Assembly (NCBI GenBank): GCA_904420085.1
Contig: CAJFUA010000054.1
Coordinates: forward strand, 1-49,463
DNA: 49,463 nucleotides
Direction of reading: 5' to 3'
From: an uncultured Eubacterium sp.
GTDB taxonomy: Bacteria > Bacillota > Clostridia > Lachnospirales > Lachnospiraceae
Each line of letters starts with the position of its first letter. Position 1 is the stretch's first letter. The position numbers were made by a program, and so were the translations under genes. The notes beneath the pieces are model-generated. The model worked only from the letters and a program-made list of their open reading frames with translations. It did no database searches and was not told where the DNA came from. Below are positions 16,827 to 27,083 of the stretch, in pieces.

Positions 16827-16970
16827 ATGGCATGTAGAATAGAAAACAATGAAATTCTTGAAGGATATAGTAAAGATAAGGAATATTATAGTGAAGGATT
16901 TCAAGATTATATTGATTATTGTAAATATTTTTATAGTGAGGCTAACGGTGAATTAGGGGCAATCGTCTAA
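16827..16970 (+). pseudogene. Truncated duplicate of the candidate immunity lipoprotein gene
   Basis: The 47-codon frame repeats the region just after the lipobox of the 13615 gene: NEILEGYS-KDK-EYYSEGFQDYIDYCKYFYSE matches 27 of 31 residues, with roughly 85-90% DNA identity. The signal peptide is lost: only an AC pair remains where the lipobox GC was. After about 31 shared residues it changes to an unrelated ten-residue tail and stops. The DNA just upstream (about 16706-16835) is an open frame of 43 codons ending IKLQDGM, apparently the tail of another lost gene. Confidence 0.8.
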
Positions 16971-16992
16971 AATAGAGCAAATGTGAAAAAAT

Positions 16993-17037
16993 AACAGGTG
17001 ATTCTGAAAGTTAAAAATACTTTCAGAACCACCTGTT
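16993..17037. terminator. Bidirectional terminator between the toxin region and the activase gene
   Basis: AACAGGTGATTCTGAAAGT pairs with ACTTTCAGAACCACCTGTT, leaving one or two mismatches and a short loop. T-rich sequence on the right and A-rich sequence on the left allow it to work on both strands. Confidence 0.85.
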
Positions 17038-17058
17038 TATTTCCTGTAAAACGCACTT

Positions 17059-20000
17059 TTATTTCTGTTCTTTTAACCGTTTGTTGGCTGTTGCCAGCAT
17101 CAGTTTGATTCGGTTTAACTGGTTTACTTCGCTGGCGCCCGGATCGTAGTCTACAGCCACGATATTTGCCTCGGGATACATGGCGCGAAGCTTTTTGATA
17201 ACGCCCTTTCCTACAATATGGTTTGGAAGGCAGGCAAATGGCTGTGTGCAGACAATGTTTGGTACACCATCATGGATTAAGTGAAGCATCTCTCCGGTCA
17301 AAAACCAGCCTTCACCGGTCTGATTGCCGATAGAAACAACTTTTTCCGCCATTTTGCTCATTTCCCATATATCGGAAGTAGGAGTAAAGTGTTTGCTTTT
17401 TATTAAGGCTTTTTTTGCTGAGTTGCGCATCCATTCAAGAGCTTTAATTCCCAGATTGTTAATATAAACGGATTTCTTATCAAATCCCAGATTTTCATGC
17501 TTAAAAGTGGCGTTTCTAAAGCCATAGAGGAAGAAATCCACCAAATCCGGCATAACGGCTTCCGCACCTTCCGCTTCCAAAAGGTTCACCAGATCATTGT
17601 TGGCGGTAGGAGAGAATTTTACCAGAATCTCACCTACAATACCGACTCTTGGTTTCTTAATGTCCTTTACAGGGATGGCGTCAAATTCTTCCACGATTTT
17701 TCGCATATTACGTTTGAAACGCCGGATGCCAAATTTATGATCCGATAACTCTTTACAAAGCTTATATTCCCATTTTTTGTGGAGTGCGTCGGTTTCTCCC
17801 TGATTTACCTCATATGGTCTGGTCCGGTAAACCACCCGCATGAACAAATCGCCATACATGGCAGCTTCCACCGCTTTTATGGCAAATTTTGGAGTGATTT
17901 TAAACCCGCTGTTTTTCTCCAATCCCTGCAGTGAAAGTGACAGCACAGGAATATGTCCCATTCCTGCTTTTTCCAGCGCCCTTCGAATAAATCCGATATA
18001 GTTGGTAGCACGGCAGCCACCGCCGGTCTGGGTAATAATCACGGCAGTTTTGTTCAAATCATATTTGCCGGAAAGTAAAGCTTCCATAATCTGTCCCACC
18101 ACAATCAGGGAAGGGTAGCAGGCGTCATTGTTTACATATTTCAATCCCATGTCAATACAGGATTTGTTGCTCTCCATCACCTCAAAATTGTATCCGCAGG
18201 AGTTGAGGGCTGCCTGCAGCATTGTAAAATGAATCGGACTCATCTGAGGAGTCAGAATCGTATATTTATCGTCAAACATCTGTTTTGTGAATTCAACCTT
18301 ATTAATGGAAGAAGGCTGAATGTAGCGTTCAAAGTGATTTTCTGAACGCACACGGATGGCTGCCAATAAGGAACGGATTCGGATTCTTGCCGCACCTAAG
18401 TTATTGACTTCATCAATTTTAAGAACCGTATAAATTTTTCCTGACTTTGTTAAAATATCGCTGACACAGTCGGTGGTAACGGCATCCAGACCACAGCCGA
18501 AGGAGTTTAACTGAACCAGATCCAGGTCATCTCTTGTTTTCACATAGTTGGCTGCCCGGTAAAGTCTGGAATGATACATCCACTGGTCGGAAACAATCAG
18601 AGGGCGTTCCACCTGGGCCAAATGGGAAATGGAATCCTCAGTTAAAACTGCCAGACCATAGGAATTAATCATTTCCGGTATACCATGGTTGATTTCCGGA
18701 TCCACATGATAAGGACGACCTGCCAGAACGATGCCACGTTTTCCGTTTTCCTCCATATATTTTAATGTTTCCTCACCTTTACGTGCCATGTCATCTCTGG
18801 AAGCAAGCAGTTCATTCCACGCCAGATGTGCGGCATTTTTAATTTCTGCCCCGTCAATGCCGAACTCTTTTGTAAATTCTTCCACCAGACGGCCTGTAAT
18901 AGTTTCCTCATTGGTAAAAGCCATAAACGGATTCATAAATTTCATGGAAGGATCATCCAATTCCTCCACATTATTTTTTATATTTTCTGCATAGGATGTT
19001 ACAATCGGGCAGTTATAATGATTGTTAGCATCCGGAGTTTCGTTTCTCTCATACGGAATACAAGGATAGAAAATAAATTTCACACCTTCCCGAATCAGCC
19101 ATGCAATATGTCCGTGAACAATTTTGGCTGGGTAACATTCAGACTCACTAGGGATAGATTCGATTCCCATCTCATAGATTTTGTGGGATGACTCCGGAGA
19201 GAGTACCACACGAAATCCTAAGTTTTTGAAAAACGTAGCCCAGAATGGGAAGTTTTCGTACATATTCAGAACACGGGGAATGCCCACAATACCTCTTGGT
19301 GCATTGCTTTCCTCTAACGGTTCGTAATCAAACATTCTGTGCAGTTTATATTCAAAAAGGTTTGGAATATTCTCTTTGTTTTTCTGACCGCCAATTCCTT
19401 TTTCACATCGGTTTCCGCTGATAAATCTGCGCCCATCGGAAAATTTGTTGATTGTGAGCAGACAGGCATTGGTACAGCCTTTGCATCTCGTCATAGAGGT
19501 TTCATAGGAAAAGGTTTCCAACTGTTCCAAATTTAACATGGTAGTAGCTTCGCCATGATATCTTTCTTTGGCAATTAAGGCGGCGCCGAAAGCCCCCATA
19601 ATACCAGCAATGTCCGGGCGGATGGCATGGATGTCTGCTACTTTTTCCAAAGCACGGAGAACTGCATCATTATAAAATGTACCGCCCTGCACGACAATTT
19701 TTCTACCCAAATCTTTGGCGTCAGCAATCTTAATAACTTTATACAACGCATTTTTTATTACAGAGTAAGCAAGACCGGAAGAAATGTCAGCCACGCTGGC
19801 GCCTTCTTTCTGTGCCTGCTTTACATTGGAATTCATAAATACGGTACATCTTGTACCTAAATCGGTAGGGTTGGAAGCAAACAACGCTTCTTTGGCAAAA
19901 TCTTCCACAGAATAGTTCAATGATTTTGCAAAAGTTTCAATAAAAGAACCACAGCCGGAAGAACATGCCTCATTTAACTGGACACTGTCCACGGAATTGT

Positions 20001-21300
20001 TTTTAATTTTGATACATTTCATATCCTGACCGCCGATATCCAGAATGCAGTCTACCTGTGGTTCAAAGAAAGCCGCTGCATAATAGTGGGCAACTGTTTC
20101 TACCTCACCTTCGTCTAACCGCAGAGCTTCTTTAATCAGTGCCTCTCCGTATCCGGTGGAGCAGGAGCGCACAATATGGGCGTCTTTTGGCAGTTTTGAA
20201 TAGATATCTTTTACAGCATCAATGATAGTTTGCAGTGGATTTCCGTTATTTCCGCTGTAAAAAGAATAAAGTAAAGTACCATCCTCTGCTACCAGCGCCG
20301 CTTTTGTGGTGGTGGATCCGGAGTCAATGCCAAGAAAACAGTTGCCGCTGTAGGATTCTAAATCGCCTTTTTTCACTTCAGCCTTACTGTGTCTTGAAAG
20401 AAAACGGTCATATTCCTCCTGATTGTGGAATAACGGCTCCAGACGTTTGATTTCTACGGACATCTTCACACCCTTTTCCAACTGTTCATACAGGTCCACA
20501 ATATTCACCCGGACATTTGGATTATGATTCAAGGCAGCGCCGGAAGCGGCAAATAAATGAGAATGCTCAGGAGCTACAATGTGTTCGTCATCTAATTTTA
20601 ACGTTCTGATAAATGCGTTTTTTAATTCCGGAAGAAAATGCAGTGGACCGCCCAGAAATGCTACGGTTCCCCGAATCGGTTTTCCACAGGCAAGTCCGGA
20701 AATGGTCTGGTTGACCACTGCCTGGAAAATAGAAGCCGCCAAATCCTCTTTTGTAGCGCCTTCGTTAATCAACGGTTGGATATCTGTTTTTGCGAAAACA
20801 CCACATCTGGCCGCAATCGGATAGATTGCCTGATAATTTTTGGCATATTCATTTAAACCGGAGGCGTCAGTCTGTAAAAGAGATGCCATCTGGTCGATAA
20901 AGGAACCTGTACCGCCGGCACAGATACCGTTCATTCTCTGTTCAATGCCATTGGTAAAATAGATGATTTTGGCATCCTCGCCGCCAAGTTCAATGGCCAC
21001 ATCCGTCTGTGGCGCATAGTCTTCTAACGCTGTGGATACAGCAACAACCTCCTGAACGAAAGGAATTTTCAGATGTTCGGATAATGCGAGACCACCGGAG
21101 CCGGTAATCATCGGACATAATTCGACAGACCCAAGTTTATCGTGGGCTTTCTTTAACAGGCTGACTAAAGTTTCCTGAATGTTGGCATAGTGTCTTTCAT
21201 AATCTGAAAAAACAAGATTTTTGTCTGCGTCCAGAATTGCTATTTTCACGGTAGTGGAACCGATATCAATACCTAAACTGTAATAACTGTTCTTATCCAT
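17059..21300 (-). CDS. Giant 2-hydroxyacyl-CoA dehydratase activase-related protein
   Basis: This 1413-residue protein contains two tandem ASKHA-fold ATPase domains of the BadF/HgdC type (about 5-265, starting [15 protein letters not shown], and about 325-575, starting [13 protein letters not shown]). Each has a Cys-containing loop, [10 protein letters not shown] and ACSSGCGSF, like those that bind the bridging [4Fe-4S] cluster of activases. A Cys-rich segment [10 protein letters not shown] follows near 605 with GNRCEKG after it. A DUF2229-type region (about 655-870) and a dehydratase-subunit-like C-terminal part (about 985-1400) complete it. Family activases drive ATP-dependent single-electron transfer to dehydratases; the target of this fused form is not established. 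RBS AAGGTG lies just before the ATG. Confidence 0.9.
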   Translation of the reverse strand: MDKNSYYSLGIDIGSTTVKIAILDADKNLVFSDYERHYANIQETLVSLLKKAHDKLGSVELCPMITGSGGLALSEHLKIPFVQEVVAVSTALEDYAPQTDVAIELGGEDAKIIYFTNGIEQRMNGICAGGTGSFIDQMASLLQTDASGLNEYAKNYQAIYPIAARCGVFAKTDIQPLINEGATKEDLAASIFQAVVNQTISGLACGKPIRGTVAFLGGPLHFLPELKNAFIRTLKLDDEHIVAPEHSHLFAASGAALNHNPNVRVNIVDLYEQLEKGVKMSVEIKRLEPLFHNQEEYDRFLSRHSKAEVKKGDLESYSGNCFLGIDSGSTTTKAALVAEDGTLLYSFYSGNNGNPLQTIIDAVKDIYSKLPKDAHIVRSCSTGYGEALIKEALRLDEGEVETVAHYYAAAFFEPQVDCILDIGGQDMKCIKIKNNSVDSVQLNEACSSGCGSFIETFAKSLNYSVEDFAKEALFASNPTDLGTRCTVFMNSNVKQAQKEGASVADISSGLAYSVIKNALYKVIKIADAKDLGRKIVVQGGTFYNDAVLRALEKVADIHAIRPDIAGIMGAFGAALIAKERYHGEATTMLNLEQLETFSYETSMTRCKGCTNACLLTINKFSDGRRFISGNRCEKGIGGQKNKENIPNLFEYKLHRMFDYEPLEESNAPRGIVGIPRVLNMYENFPFWATFFKNLGFRVVLSPESSHKIYEMGIESIPSESECYPAKIVHGHIAWLIREGVKFIFYPCIPYERNETPDANNHYNCPIVTSYAENIKNNVEELDDPSMKFMNPFMAFTNEETITGRLVEEFTKEFGIDGAEIKNAAHLAWNELLASRDDMARKGEETLKYMEENGKRGIVLAGRPYHVDPEINHGIPEMINSYGLAVLTEDSISHLAQVERPLIVSDQWMYHSRLYRAANYVKTRDDLDLVQLNSFGCGLDAVTTDCVSDILTKSGKIYTVLKIDEVNNLGAARIRIRSLLAAIRVRSENHFERYIQPSSINKVEFTKQMFDDKYTILTPQMSPIHFTMLQAALNSCGYNFEVMESNKSCIDMGLKYVNNDACYPSLIVVGQIMEALLSGKYDLNKTAVIITQTGGGCRATNYIGFIRRALEKAGMGHIPVLSLSLQGLEKNSGFKITPKFAIKAVEAAMYGDLFMRVVYRTRPYEVNQGETDALHKKWEYKLCKELSDHKFGIRRFKRNMRKIVEEFDAIPVKDIKKPRVGIVGEILVKFSPTANNDLVNLLEAEGAEAVMPDLVDFFLYGFRNATFKHENLGFDKKSVYINNLGIKALEWMRNSAKKALIKSKHFTPTSDIWEMSKMAEKVVSIGNQTGEGWFLTGEMLHLIHDGVPNIVCTQPFACLPNHIVGKGVIKKLRAMYPEANIVAVDYDPGASEVNQLNRIKLMLATANKRLKEQK

Positions 21301-21389
21301 ATTTTCACCTTATCCTTCATGCAGTTTATATATTTCAAATGTTATCAAATCGTTACGGTTTGACATAAAACTATTAAAAACGACTTTTT

Positions 21390-21418
21390 ATTATATAATA
21401 AATAGGTAGAAAACTCAA
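21390..21418 (-). promoter_or_regulatory. Promoter of the activase gene
   Basis: Reading leftward: TTGAGT (21418-21413), a 17-nt spacer, perfect TATAAT (21395-21390), about 90 nt before the start codon. Confidence 0.75.
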
Positions 21419-21499
21419 CCGGATAAATTATACAATTTTTAAACAACATAACCGGATAATGATACGCATATTTTTTTGAAAAATGGAACGCAAAGCAGT

Positions 21500-21528
21500 T
21501 TGACAAACAGGGCAGTAGAAACTATACT
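21500..21528 (+). promoter_or_regulatory. Promoter of the rhomboid-like/malQ unit
   Basis: Perfect TTGACA (21500-21505), 17-nt spacer, TATACT (21523-21528). The decamer AACCGGATAA occurs twice nearby, near 21418 and 21451, between the two divergent promoters. Confidence 0.75.
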
Positions 21529-21588
21529 GTAATATGGTTATTTGTATATAGGATAACAATGCCCTTCAATAAAAACAGGAGTAAAAAT

Positions 21589-22515
21589 ATGTCAAAATTT
21601 GAGAAAAAATTCAGTAAATATGCAATTCCCAACTTGTCGCTATATCTGATTATTGCTTATGTAATCGGTTATGTTATAGAGCTGGCGGCGCCGGAAATGT
21701 ATTATTTTTTACAGTTTAACCCATATATGATTTTCCATGGACAGATTTGGAGACTGATTACATGGATATTGGTGCCGCCGGAGTCTTTAGGTATCTTTGT
21801 CATTATTATGCTGTTTTTATATTATTCATTGGGAAGAGGATTAGAACAGACATGGGGCACATATCGGTACAATGTGTATATGTTTTCGGGATTTTTATTT
21901 ACAATTGTGGGAGCCATGATTTTGTATGTTGTCCTTCTTATATTATACAATGCAAATCTGCTTCCTTCGTATATTTTATCTGAAATGTTAGCCTACGGTA
22001 CAATTAGTCCGGGAGATTTCTTTGGACAGATTATCGGCTGGTGTGTCAGCACATATTATATTAATATGTCCATCTTTCTGGCATATGCTTTTACGTATCC
22101 GGATGAACAGCTGCTGCTTTACTTTATCATACCGGTCAGAATCAAATGGTTTGGATATTTATACGTAGGATATTTAATTTACAATATTTATAATGCCTTT
22201 AGAAACAGAAGCGTTATCATCGGAATCATTACCGCCGTGCTGATATTTGTTTCGCTGTTAAACTTCCTGATTTATATTATTTTTGGAAAGAATAAGGCAC
22301 GTTTCAATCCGAAACAGGTAAAAAGGCGGAAACAGTACAGGCAGTCCATGAAACATGCACAAAAAAATACCTATGAAAACGGTGCAAGACATAAATGTGC
22401 AGTCTGTGGAAGAACAGAGTTGGACGATCCGAATCTGACCTTCAGGTATTGTTCCAAGTGTTCCGGGAATAAAGAATATTGTCAGGAACATTTATTTACT
22501 CATGAGCATAAATAG
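21589..22515 (+). CDS. Rhomboid-fold membrane protein, predicted inactive, with C-terminal zinc ribbon
   Basis: The start at 21589 is chosen for its AGGAG site; an upstream in-frame ATG (21559) lacks one. The 308 residues give about six membrane helices between 15 and 235. The first loop has FNPYMIFHGQIWRLITWILV and a following GRGLEQTWGTYRYN, both typical of rhomboid folds. The catalytic GxSG serine motif is absent, so a pseudoprotease is likely. The last ~45 residues are soluble with HKCAVCGRTE...YCSKCSGNKEYCQEHLFTHEH, a Cys/His zinc-binding pattern. The gene is 36 nt from malQ and probably co-transcribed; no functional link is known. Confidence 0.75.
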   Translation: MSKFEKKFSKYAIPNLSLYLIIAYVIGYVIELAAPEMYYFLQFNPYMIFHGQIWRLITWILVPPESLGIFVIIMLFLYYSLGRGLEQTWGTYRYNVYMFSGFLFTIVGAMILYVVLLILYNANLLPSYILSEMLAYGTISPGDFFGQIIGWCVSTYYINMSIFLAYAFTYPDEQLLLYFIIPVRIKWFGYLYVGYLIYNIYNAFRNRSVIIGIITAVLIFVSLLNFLIYIIFGKNKARFNPKQVKRRKQYRQSMKHAQKNTYENGARHKCAVCGRTELDDPNLTFRYCSKCSGNKEYCQEHLFTHEHK

Positions 22516-22551
22516 GGTAAAGGTGAAAAATAATAGAAAAGTGAGAGAGAT

Positions 22552-24045
22552 ATGCAGGAAAGATTTGATAGAAGTGCAGGGATTTTGATGCCTGTGAGCA
22601 GTTTGCCGTCGCCTTATGGAATCGGTACGTTTGGCAAAAGTGCATATGATTTTGTGGACAATTTAGCCAAGGCGAGACAGAAATTCTGGCAGGTTCTTCC
22701 TTTGGGGCCGACCAGTTACGGGGACAGTCCCTATGCATCTTTTTCCGCTTTTGCGGGAAATCCTTATTTTATTGATTTAGACATTCTTATTGAAGAAGAA
22801 CTGCTTGATAAAGATTATGTGGAAAGTTTCATGTGGAATATGGAAGACCGGTATGTGGATTATGGTCTGCTCTACAAATCCAGATTTAAAGTGTTGCGGA
22901 CAGCTTTTCAGAACAGCCGGCATCAGGATTCCAAAGAGTATCAGGAGTTTTTAAAGGAACAGGCTTATTGGCTGGAAGAATACTGCCTATACAGCGCCTG
23001 CAAAAATAAATTTGACGGCACTTCATGGACAGAGTGGGAGAAAGAAGCAAAATTCAGAAAACCGGAGATGCTAGATGAGTTAAAAGAAGAATTATCCGAA
23101 GATATAGAATTTTATAAATTTGTTCAGTTTAAATTTTTCGAACAGTGGAACAAACTGAAAACCTATGCCAATGAAAAGCAGATAGAAATCATCGGGGATA
23201 TTCCTATCTATGTGGCAATGGACTCGGCAGATGTATGGCAGCATACGGATTTATTTCAGTTAGATGAAGAACTGAATCCTAAAAAAGTGGCGGGGGTTCC
23301 GCCGGATGCTTTTTCCGACAGCGGTCAGAGATGGGGAAATCCGTTATATGATTGGAAGAAGATAGAAGCCGAAGATTTTTTGTGGTGGCGTAAGCGTATG
23401 GAACATTCTGCAAAACTGTATGATGTTATCCGTATTGACCATTTTATCGGCATGGTGAAATATTATGCCATACCGGCAGAATCAGAGGATGCCAGAACCG
23501 GACAATGGGAGATAGGGCCGGGCATGAAACTGATTACCGTTATCAATGAATCTATCGGCAGCAAAAAAATTATTGCAGAAGACCTGGGCGTGAAGATGCA
23601 GGAAGTGACAGAAGTTTTAGAAAAATCAGGCTATCCGGGAATGAAAGTTTTGGAGTTTGCTTTTGACGGCGACAGAAAAAACGAACATCTTCCATACAAC
23701 TGGATTCCGAACATGGCAGCATACGGAGGTACCCACGATAATGATACTCTGGTAGGGTATTTCACGGGACTTCAGCCGTGGGAGTTAGGATATATCCGCG
23801 AGTATATGGAATGCAGAAACGGTTCTGTGGAAGACTTGGTAGACAGGATTTTTTGCACGGCTTATGCAGGCGTGGCGGATCTGGTTATCTTCCAGATGCA
23901 GGATGTGTTAAAAATTGGAAATATCGGAAGAATGAATCTTCCGTCTTCCATGGGAACAAACTGGCGATGGAGAATGTCTGAAGGACAGTTTGGAGAAAAA
24001 GAGATAGAAAGACTCAGATATCTGTGCGACATTTATGGCAGATAA
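22552..24045 (+). CDS. malQ: 4-alpha-glucanotransferase (amylomaltase)
   Basis: The GH77 enzyme transfers alpha-1,4-glucan segments between maltodextrins in the cytoplasm. The 497 residues are normal for the bacterial form. Visible signatures are RSAGILMPVSSLPSPYGIG at the N terminus, GDSPYASFSAFAGNPYFID, the nucleophile region IRIDHFIG, the acid/base region IIAEDLG and the third acidic site GGTHDNDTLVGYF. The start ATG follows GAGAGAGAT. It serves maltose/glycogen use; no other glycogen gene is present here. Confidence 0.97.
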   Translation: MQERFDRSAGILMPVSSLPSPYGIGTFGKSAYDFVDNLAKARQKFWQVLPLGPTSYGDSPYASFSAFAGNPYFIDLDILIEEELLDKDYVESFMWNMEDRYVDYGLLYKSRFKVLRTAFQNSRHQDSKEYQEFLKEQAYWLEEYCLYSACKNKFDGTSWTEWEKEAKFRKPEMLDELKEELSEDIEFYKFVQFKFFEQWNKLKTYANEKQIEIIGDIPIYVAMDSADVWQHTDLFQLDEELNPKKVAGVPPDAFSDSGQRWGNPLYDWKKIEAEDFLWWRKRMEHSAKLYDVIRIDHFIGMVKYYAIPAESEDARTGQWEIGPGMKLITVINESIGSKKIIAEDLGVKMQEVTEVLEKSGYPGMKVLEFAFDGDRKNEHLPYNWIPNMAAYGGTHDNDTLVGYFTGLQPWELGYIREYMECRNGSVEDLVDRIFCTAYAGVADLVIFQMQDVLKIGNIGRMNLPSSMGTNWRWRMSEGQFGEKEIERLRYLCDIYGR

Positions 24046-24077
24046 TAATATAGAAAACATACTAGGAGGACTGAAAA

Positions 24078-25334
24078 ATGATGAAGAAACCATTTGTAAC
24101 AAAAGAACAGATTGAGGAGATTGTAAAAACATATCCCACACCATTTCATATTTATGATGAAAAAGGGTTTATGGACAATGCAAGAAAGGTCAACGAGGCA
24201 TTTGCATGGAATAAAGGGTTTAAAGAATATTTTGCGGTAAAAGCAACCCCAAACCCGTTTATTATTCAGAAGTTAAAGGAAGCGGGATGCGGCGTGGACT
24301 GCTCCTCTTACACGGAACTGATGATTGCAGACAAACTGGGATTTCGAAATGATGAGATTATGTTTTCATCCAATGAAACACCGGCAGGAGAGTTTAAATA
24401 TTGTAATGATTTAGGTGGTATTATTAACTTAGATGATATTACCATGATTGAGGCAATGGAAGAGGAATGCGGAATTCCGGAAACAGTCAGCTGCAGATAT
24501 AATCCCGGTGGTGTTTTTGAAGTATGCAACGGAATTATGGACAATCCGGGAGATGCAAAGTACGGTATGATGCCGGAGCAGATTGTGGAGGCATTTAAAA
24601 TCTTAAAAGAAAAAGGTGTCAAAAATTTTGGCATTCATGCATTCCTTGCATCCAATACGGTAACCAATGAATATTATCCGATGCTTGCGAAAACCATTTT
24701 CCAACTGGCTGTAACACTGAAGAAAGAAACAGGAGCAGACATTAAATTTATTAATCTGTCCGGAGGTGTGGGTATACCGTACACACCGGATCAGACGCCA
24801 AACGATATTATGGCCATTGGTGAGGGGGTACGTAAAGTGTACGAAGAAATCCTCACACCGGAAGGAATGGGAGATGTGGCAATCTTTACGGAGATGGGAA
24901 GATTTATGATGGGACCGTATGGTGCACTGGTAACCCAGGCAGTTCATGAAAAACATATTTATAAAGAATACATTGGTGTGGATGCCTGTGCGGCAAACCT
25001 GATGCGGCCGGCGATGTACGGTTCCTACCATCATATTACGGTATTGGGAAAAGAAGATGCTCCTTGCACGGAGACATATGATGTGGTAGGCAGTCTGTGT
25101 GAGAATAATGATAAGTTTGCCATCGACAGAAAACTGCCGAAGATAGATATGGGAGATTATCTTTACATTCATGATACCGGAGCCCACGGTTTTGCCATGG
25201 GATATAATTATAACGGACGTCTCCGCTCCGCAGAACTTCTGTTGAAAGAAGACGGTTCAGTGGAAATGATAAGAAGGGCAGAAACACCGGAAGACTATTT
25301 TGCTACCTTTGATTTTTGCGATATTATGAAATAA
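24078..25334 (+). CDS. lysA: Diaminopimelate decarboxylase
   Basis: This PLP-dependent fold-III decarboxylase makes lysine from meso-diaminopimelate. The 418 residues have an alanine-racemase-type barrel with PLP lysine Lys55 (YFAVKATP), a glycine loop in INLSGGVGIPY, and a C-terminal beta domain with the substrate/PLP motif GSLCENNDKF and YIHDTGAHGFAMGYNYNG. AGGAGG lies 8 nt before the ATG; a second ATG follows directly. The related carboxynorspermidine decarboxylase is less likely given the CENND motif. It is 32 nt downstream of malQ. Confidence 0.9.
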   Translation: MMKKPFVTKEQIEEIVKTYPTPFHIYDEKGFMDNARKVNEAFAWNKGFKEYFAVKATPNPFIIQKLKEAGCGVDCSSYTELMIADKLGFRNDEIMFSSNETPAGEFKYCNDLGGIINLDDITMIEAMEEECGIPETVSCRYNPGGVFEVCNGIMDNPGDAKYGMMPEQIVEAFKILKEKGVKNFGIHAFLASNTVTNEYYPMLAKTIFQLAVTLKKETGADIKFINLSGGVGIPYTPDQTPNDIMAIGEGVRKVYEEILTPEGMGDVAIFTEMGRFMMGPYGALVTQAVHEKHIYKEYIGVDACAANLMRPAMYGSYHHITVLGKEDAPCTETYDVVGSLCENNDKFAIDRKLPKIDMGDYLYIHDTGAHGFAMGYNYNGRLRSAELLLKEDGSVEMIRRAETPEDYFATFDFCDIMK

Positions 25335-25376
25335 TGCTACAAAGTAAAAAACGTGAAGGACTAGAGATAAAGAGCG

Positions 25377-26759
25377 ATGAAAAAGATAGTTGGAGAATTA
25401 CTGAAAAATAAAAACGCAGAAAAGAATCTGCAGGAATATTATGGCAGATTTATGGAAATAAATAATCAATATGCCATGATTCATCTTGCAATGGATTATT
25501 ATACTTATTATGTGTCAGTATCTGAAGACGGAGGAATGATTGCACCGGGATATCAGGACACGGTAAATCAGATCAATCAGTCCATCGCACATTACTTCGA
25601 TGGCAGTGATTTAGGAGAAGATATTCAGAGTTTGGAACAGTTAAGAGGCCAAATTATCGAGAAGGTAAAGGACATGACCTGTTTTATAGACATGTATAAT
25701 GTTTATGAACATGCATTTAACCGGGTGGAATACAAGTTCCGGGAAGATGATTACCCGGAAGGATACAGTGATGAGGATTATACCAGACAGATTATGCGGT
25801 TTATTCTGGAAGATGAGGACCGCATGACAATTAACTATAAAATTCAGGATGTCATCGGACAGCTTCCGGTACGCCTGACAAAAAATAAGTTTTTTGAAAT
25901 GTTATCTGATGGAATGAGCGTGTATGAAGGTGGAACAAAGGAGAGTCTGAACAGTTTTCTGTATATGATCAGAACCCGCTCCATGCTGGATAATACCGAA
26001 ACCATGGCTGTGAACTATCCGTATTTATCGGAAGCGTTTGAACAGTTACAAAAGACAGAATTTAAACATATGGAACTGTCGGATTATCAGGATATGAAAA
26101 AACATTTGTCAGACATCACTGCTTATATCGACAGCGAGATGGATTCCTGTATGATGATTCAGGAGATTCTCAACAATCTTCTTTTAGTTCTTTATACAAA
26201 AGAGTATGAAAAAAAGAATCAGGTGACAGAGAGCTGTAATACCATTGTGAAAGAAACCAATCTTTTGTTTATGGACAAGTTTTCCTCAAAATCATTGGAA
26301 GAAATTGAGGATATGTTTGTTTTACTGGAAGGGGAACAGGAGCGGTTGTATCCGATGATTTCCTCTTATGATATCACGGACCAGATTCAGGAAACTTATT
26401 CAGAACTGATTCAGCGTCTGGGACTGGAAGAACAGTATCATGTGGTATATAAACTTCCGAAACTGAATTCAGACAGCATGTTTGCAGATATGGAGAAAGA
26501 AGAAAATCTCGAGCCTGTAGATGAAAGTTATCTGAAAGAACAGAAGGAAAAGGTTATAGAGGAATACAAAGCACTGTTTGCAGAAAATGACAGAATGATT
26601 AACCGGGCGGTAATGTCTGCTGTTTTATCAGAACTGCCGATTTTCTTTAACAATATCAGTGAACTACAGGATTATATTTATAATACATTGTCCATCTGTA
26701 TGGATAAAGTGGAAAAACTGGCGTGTATTGAGTTAATCAATGGAATAATGGCGGAATAA
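25377..26759 (+). CDS. Uncharacterised 460-residue helical protein
   Basis: I recognise no domain. There is no signal peptide or membrane helix; the protein is acidic, rich in Glu, Asp, Met and Tyr, and reads as helical throughout, with coiled-coil-like stretches near 230-290 and 380-415 (ESYLKEQKEKVIEEYKALF). The start region is weakly provided with a ribosome-binding site. It is followed after 3 nt by a 105-residue gene, then DUF2953 and ytfJ with 3-17-nt gaps, so it belongs to one operon with a probable spore-related gene. Length and context suggest a structural or adaptor protein; that is inference. Confidence 0.75.
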   Translation: MKKIVGELLKNKNAEKNLQEYYGRFMEINNQYAMIHLAMDYYTYYVSVSEDGGMIAPGYQDTVNQINQSIAHYFDGSDLGEDIQSLEQLRGQIIEKVKDMTCFIDMYNVYEHAFNRVEYKFREDDYPEGYSDEDYTRQIMRFILEDEDRMTINYKIQDVIGQLPVRLTKNKFFEMLSDGMSVYEGGTKESLNSFLYMIRTRSMLDNTETMAVNYPYLSEAFEQLQKTEFKHMELSDYQDMKKHLSDITAYIDSEMDSCMMIQEILNNLLLVLYTKEYEKKNQVTESCNTIVKETNLLFMDKFSSKSLEEIEDMFVLLEGEQERLYPMISSYDITDQIQETYSELIQRLGLEEQYHVVYKLPKLNSDSMFADMEKEENLEPVDESYLKEQKEKVIEEYKALFAENDRMINRAVMSAVLSELPIFFNNISELQDYIYNTLSICMDKVEKLACIELINGIMAE

Positions 26760-26762
26760 AAG

Positions 26763-27080
26763 ATGATTTGGTATGAGGATTTGTATGTAGGATATAGTCT
26801 GCTGGATAAAAAAAGGCAGATTATAAGAAAAATAAAAAATGGAAAACCAATGTTTAACAAATACGTGATTACTCTGCCACAAAATGACTATGATACACTG
26901 GAAATATATCCGTCCAATGTACTGATTCAGAAATGGTACAAAGATTCGGATATGGTTGTTGTGGGGATTGCTGAAGGAAAAGAAGAAGCCATGGACATGA
27001 TGACTTTAATTGTTATGGACTGTCTGGAACAGACCGGTGGTGTGAAAGTAAAAGATTTTATAATGGAGCAGATGGACTAG
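26763..27080 (+). CDS. Uncharacterised 105-residue protein
   Basis: The small soluble protein begins MIWYEDLYVGYSLLDKKRQI and ends with VKVKDFIMEQMD. It has a mixed alpha/beta look, with a central IYPSNVLIQKWYKDSDMVVVGIAEGKEEAM. No family is recognised. It sits 3 nt after the 460-residue gene and 3 nt before the DUF2953 gene, so it is almost certainly co-expressed and translated by coupling. Confidence 0.7.
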   Translation: MIWYEDLYVGYSLLDKKRQIIRKIKNGKPMFNKYVITLPQNDYDTLEIYPSNVLIQKWYKDSDMVVVGIAEGKEEAMDMMTLIVMDCLEQTGGVKVKDFIMEQMD

Positions 27081-27083
27081 CCT

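Noticed and set aside
16609-16833. 74-codon minus-strand frame
   Set aside because: It overlaps the end of a plus-strand gene and remnants, lacks a ribosome-binding site and shows no protein-like domain.
8375-17000. Insertion sequence or prophage as the origin of the accessory region
   Set aside because: No transposase, integrase or phage gene, and no terminal inverted repeats at the borders were seen; tip and immunity exchange by homologous recombination fits better.
24078-25334. Assignment of the decarboxylase as carboxynorspermidine decarboxylase
   Set aside because: The GSLCENNDKF motif and overall pattern fit diaminopimelate decarboxylase better; no polyamine gene is adjacent.
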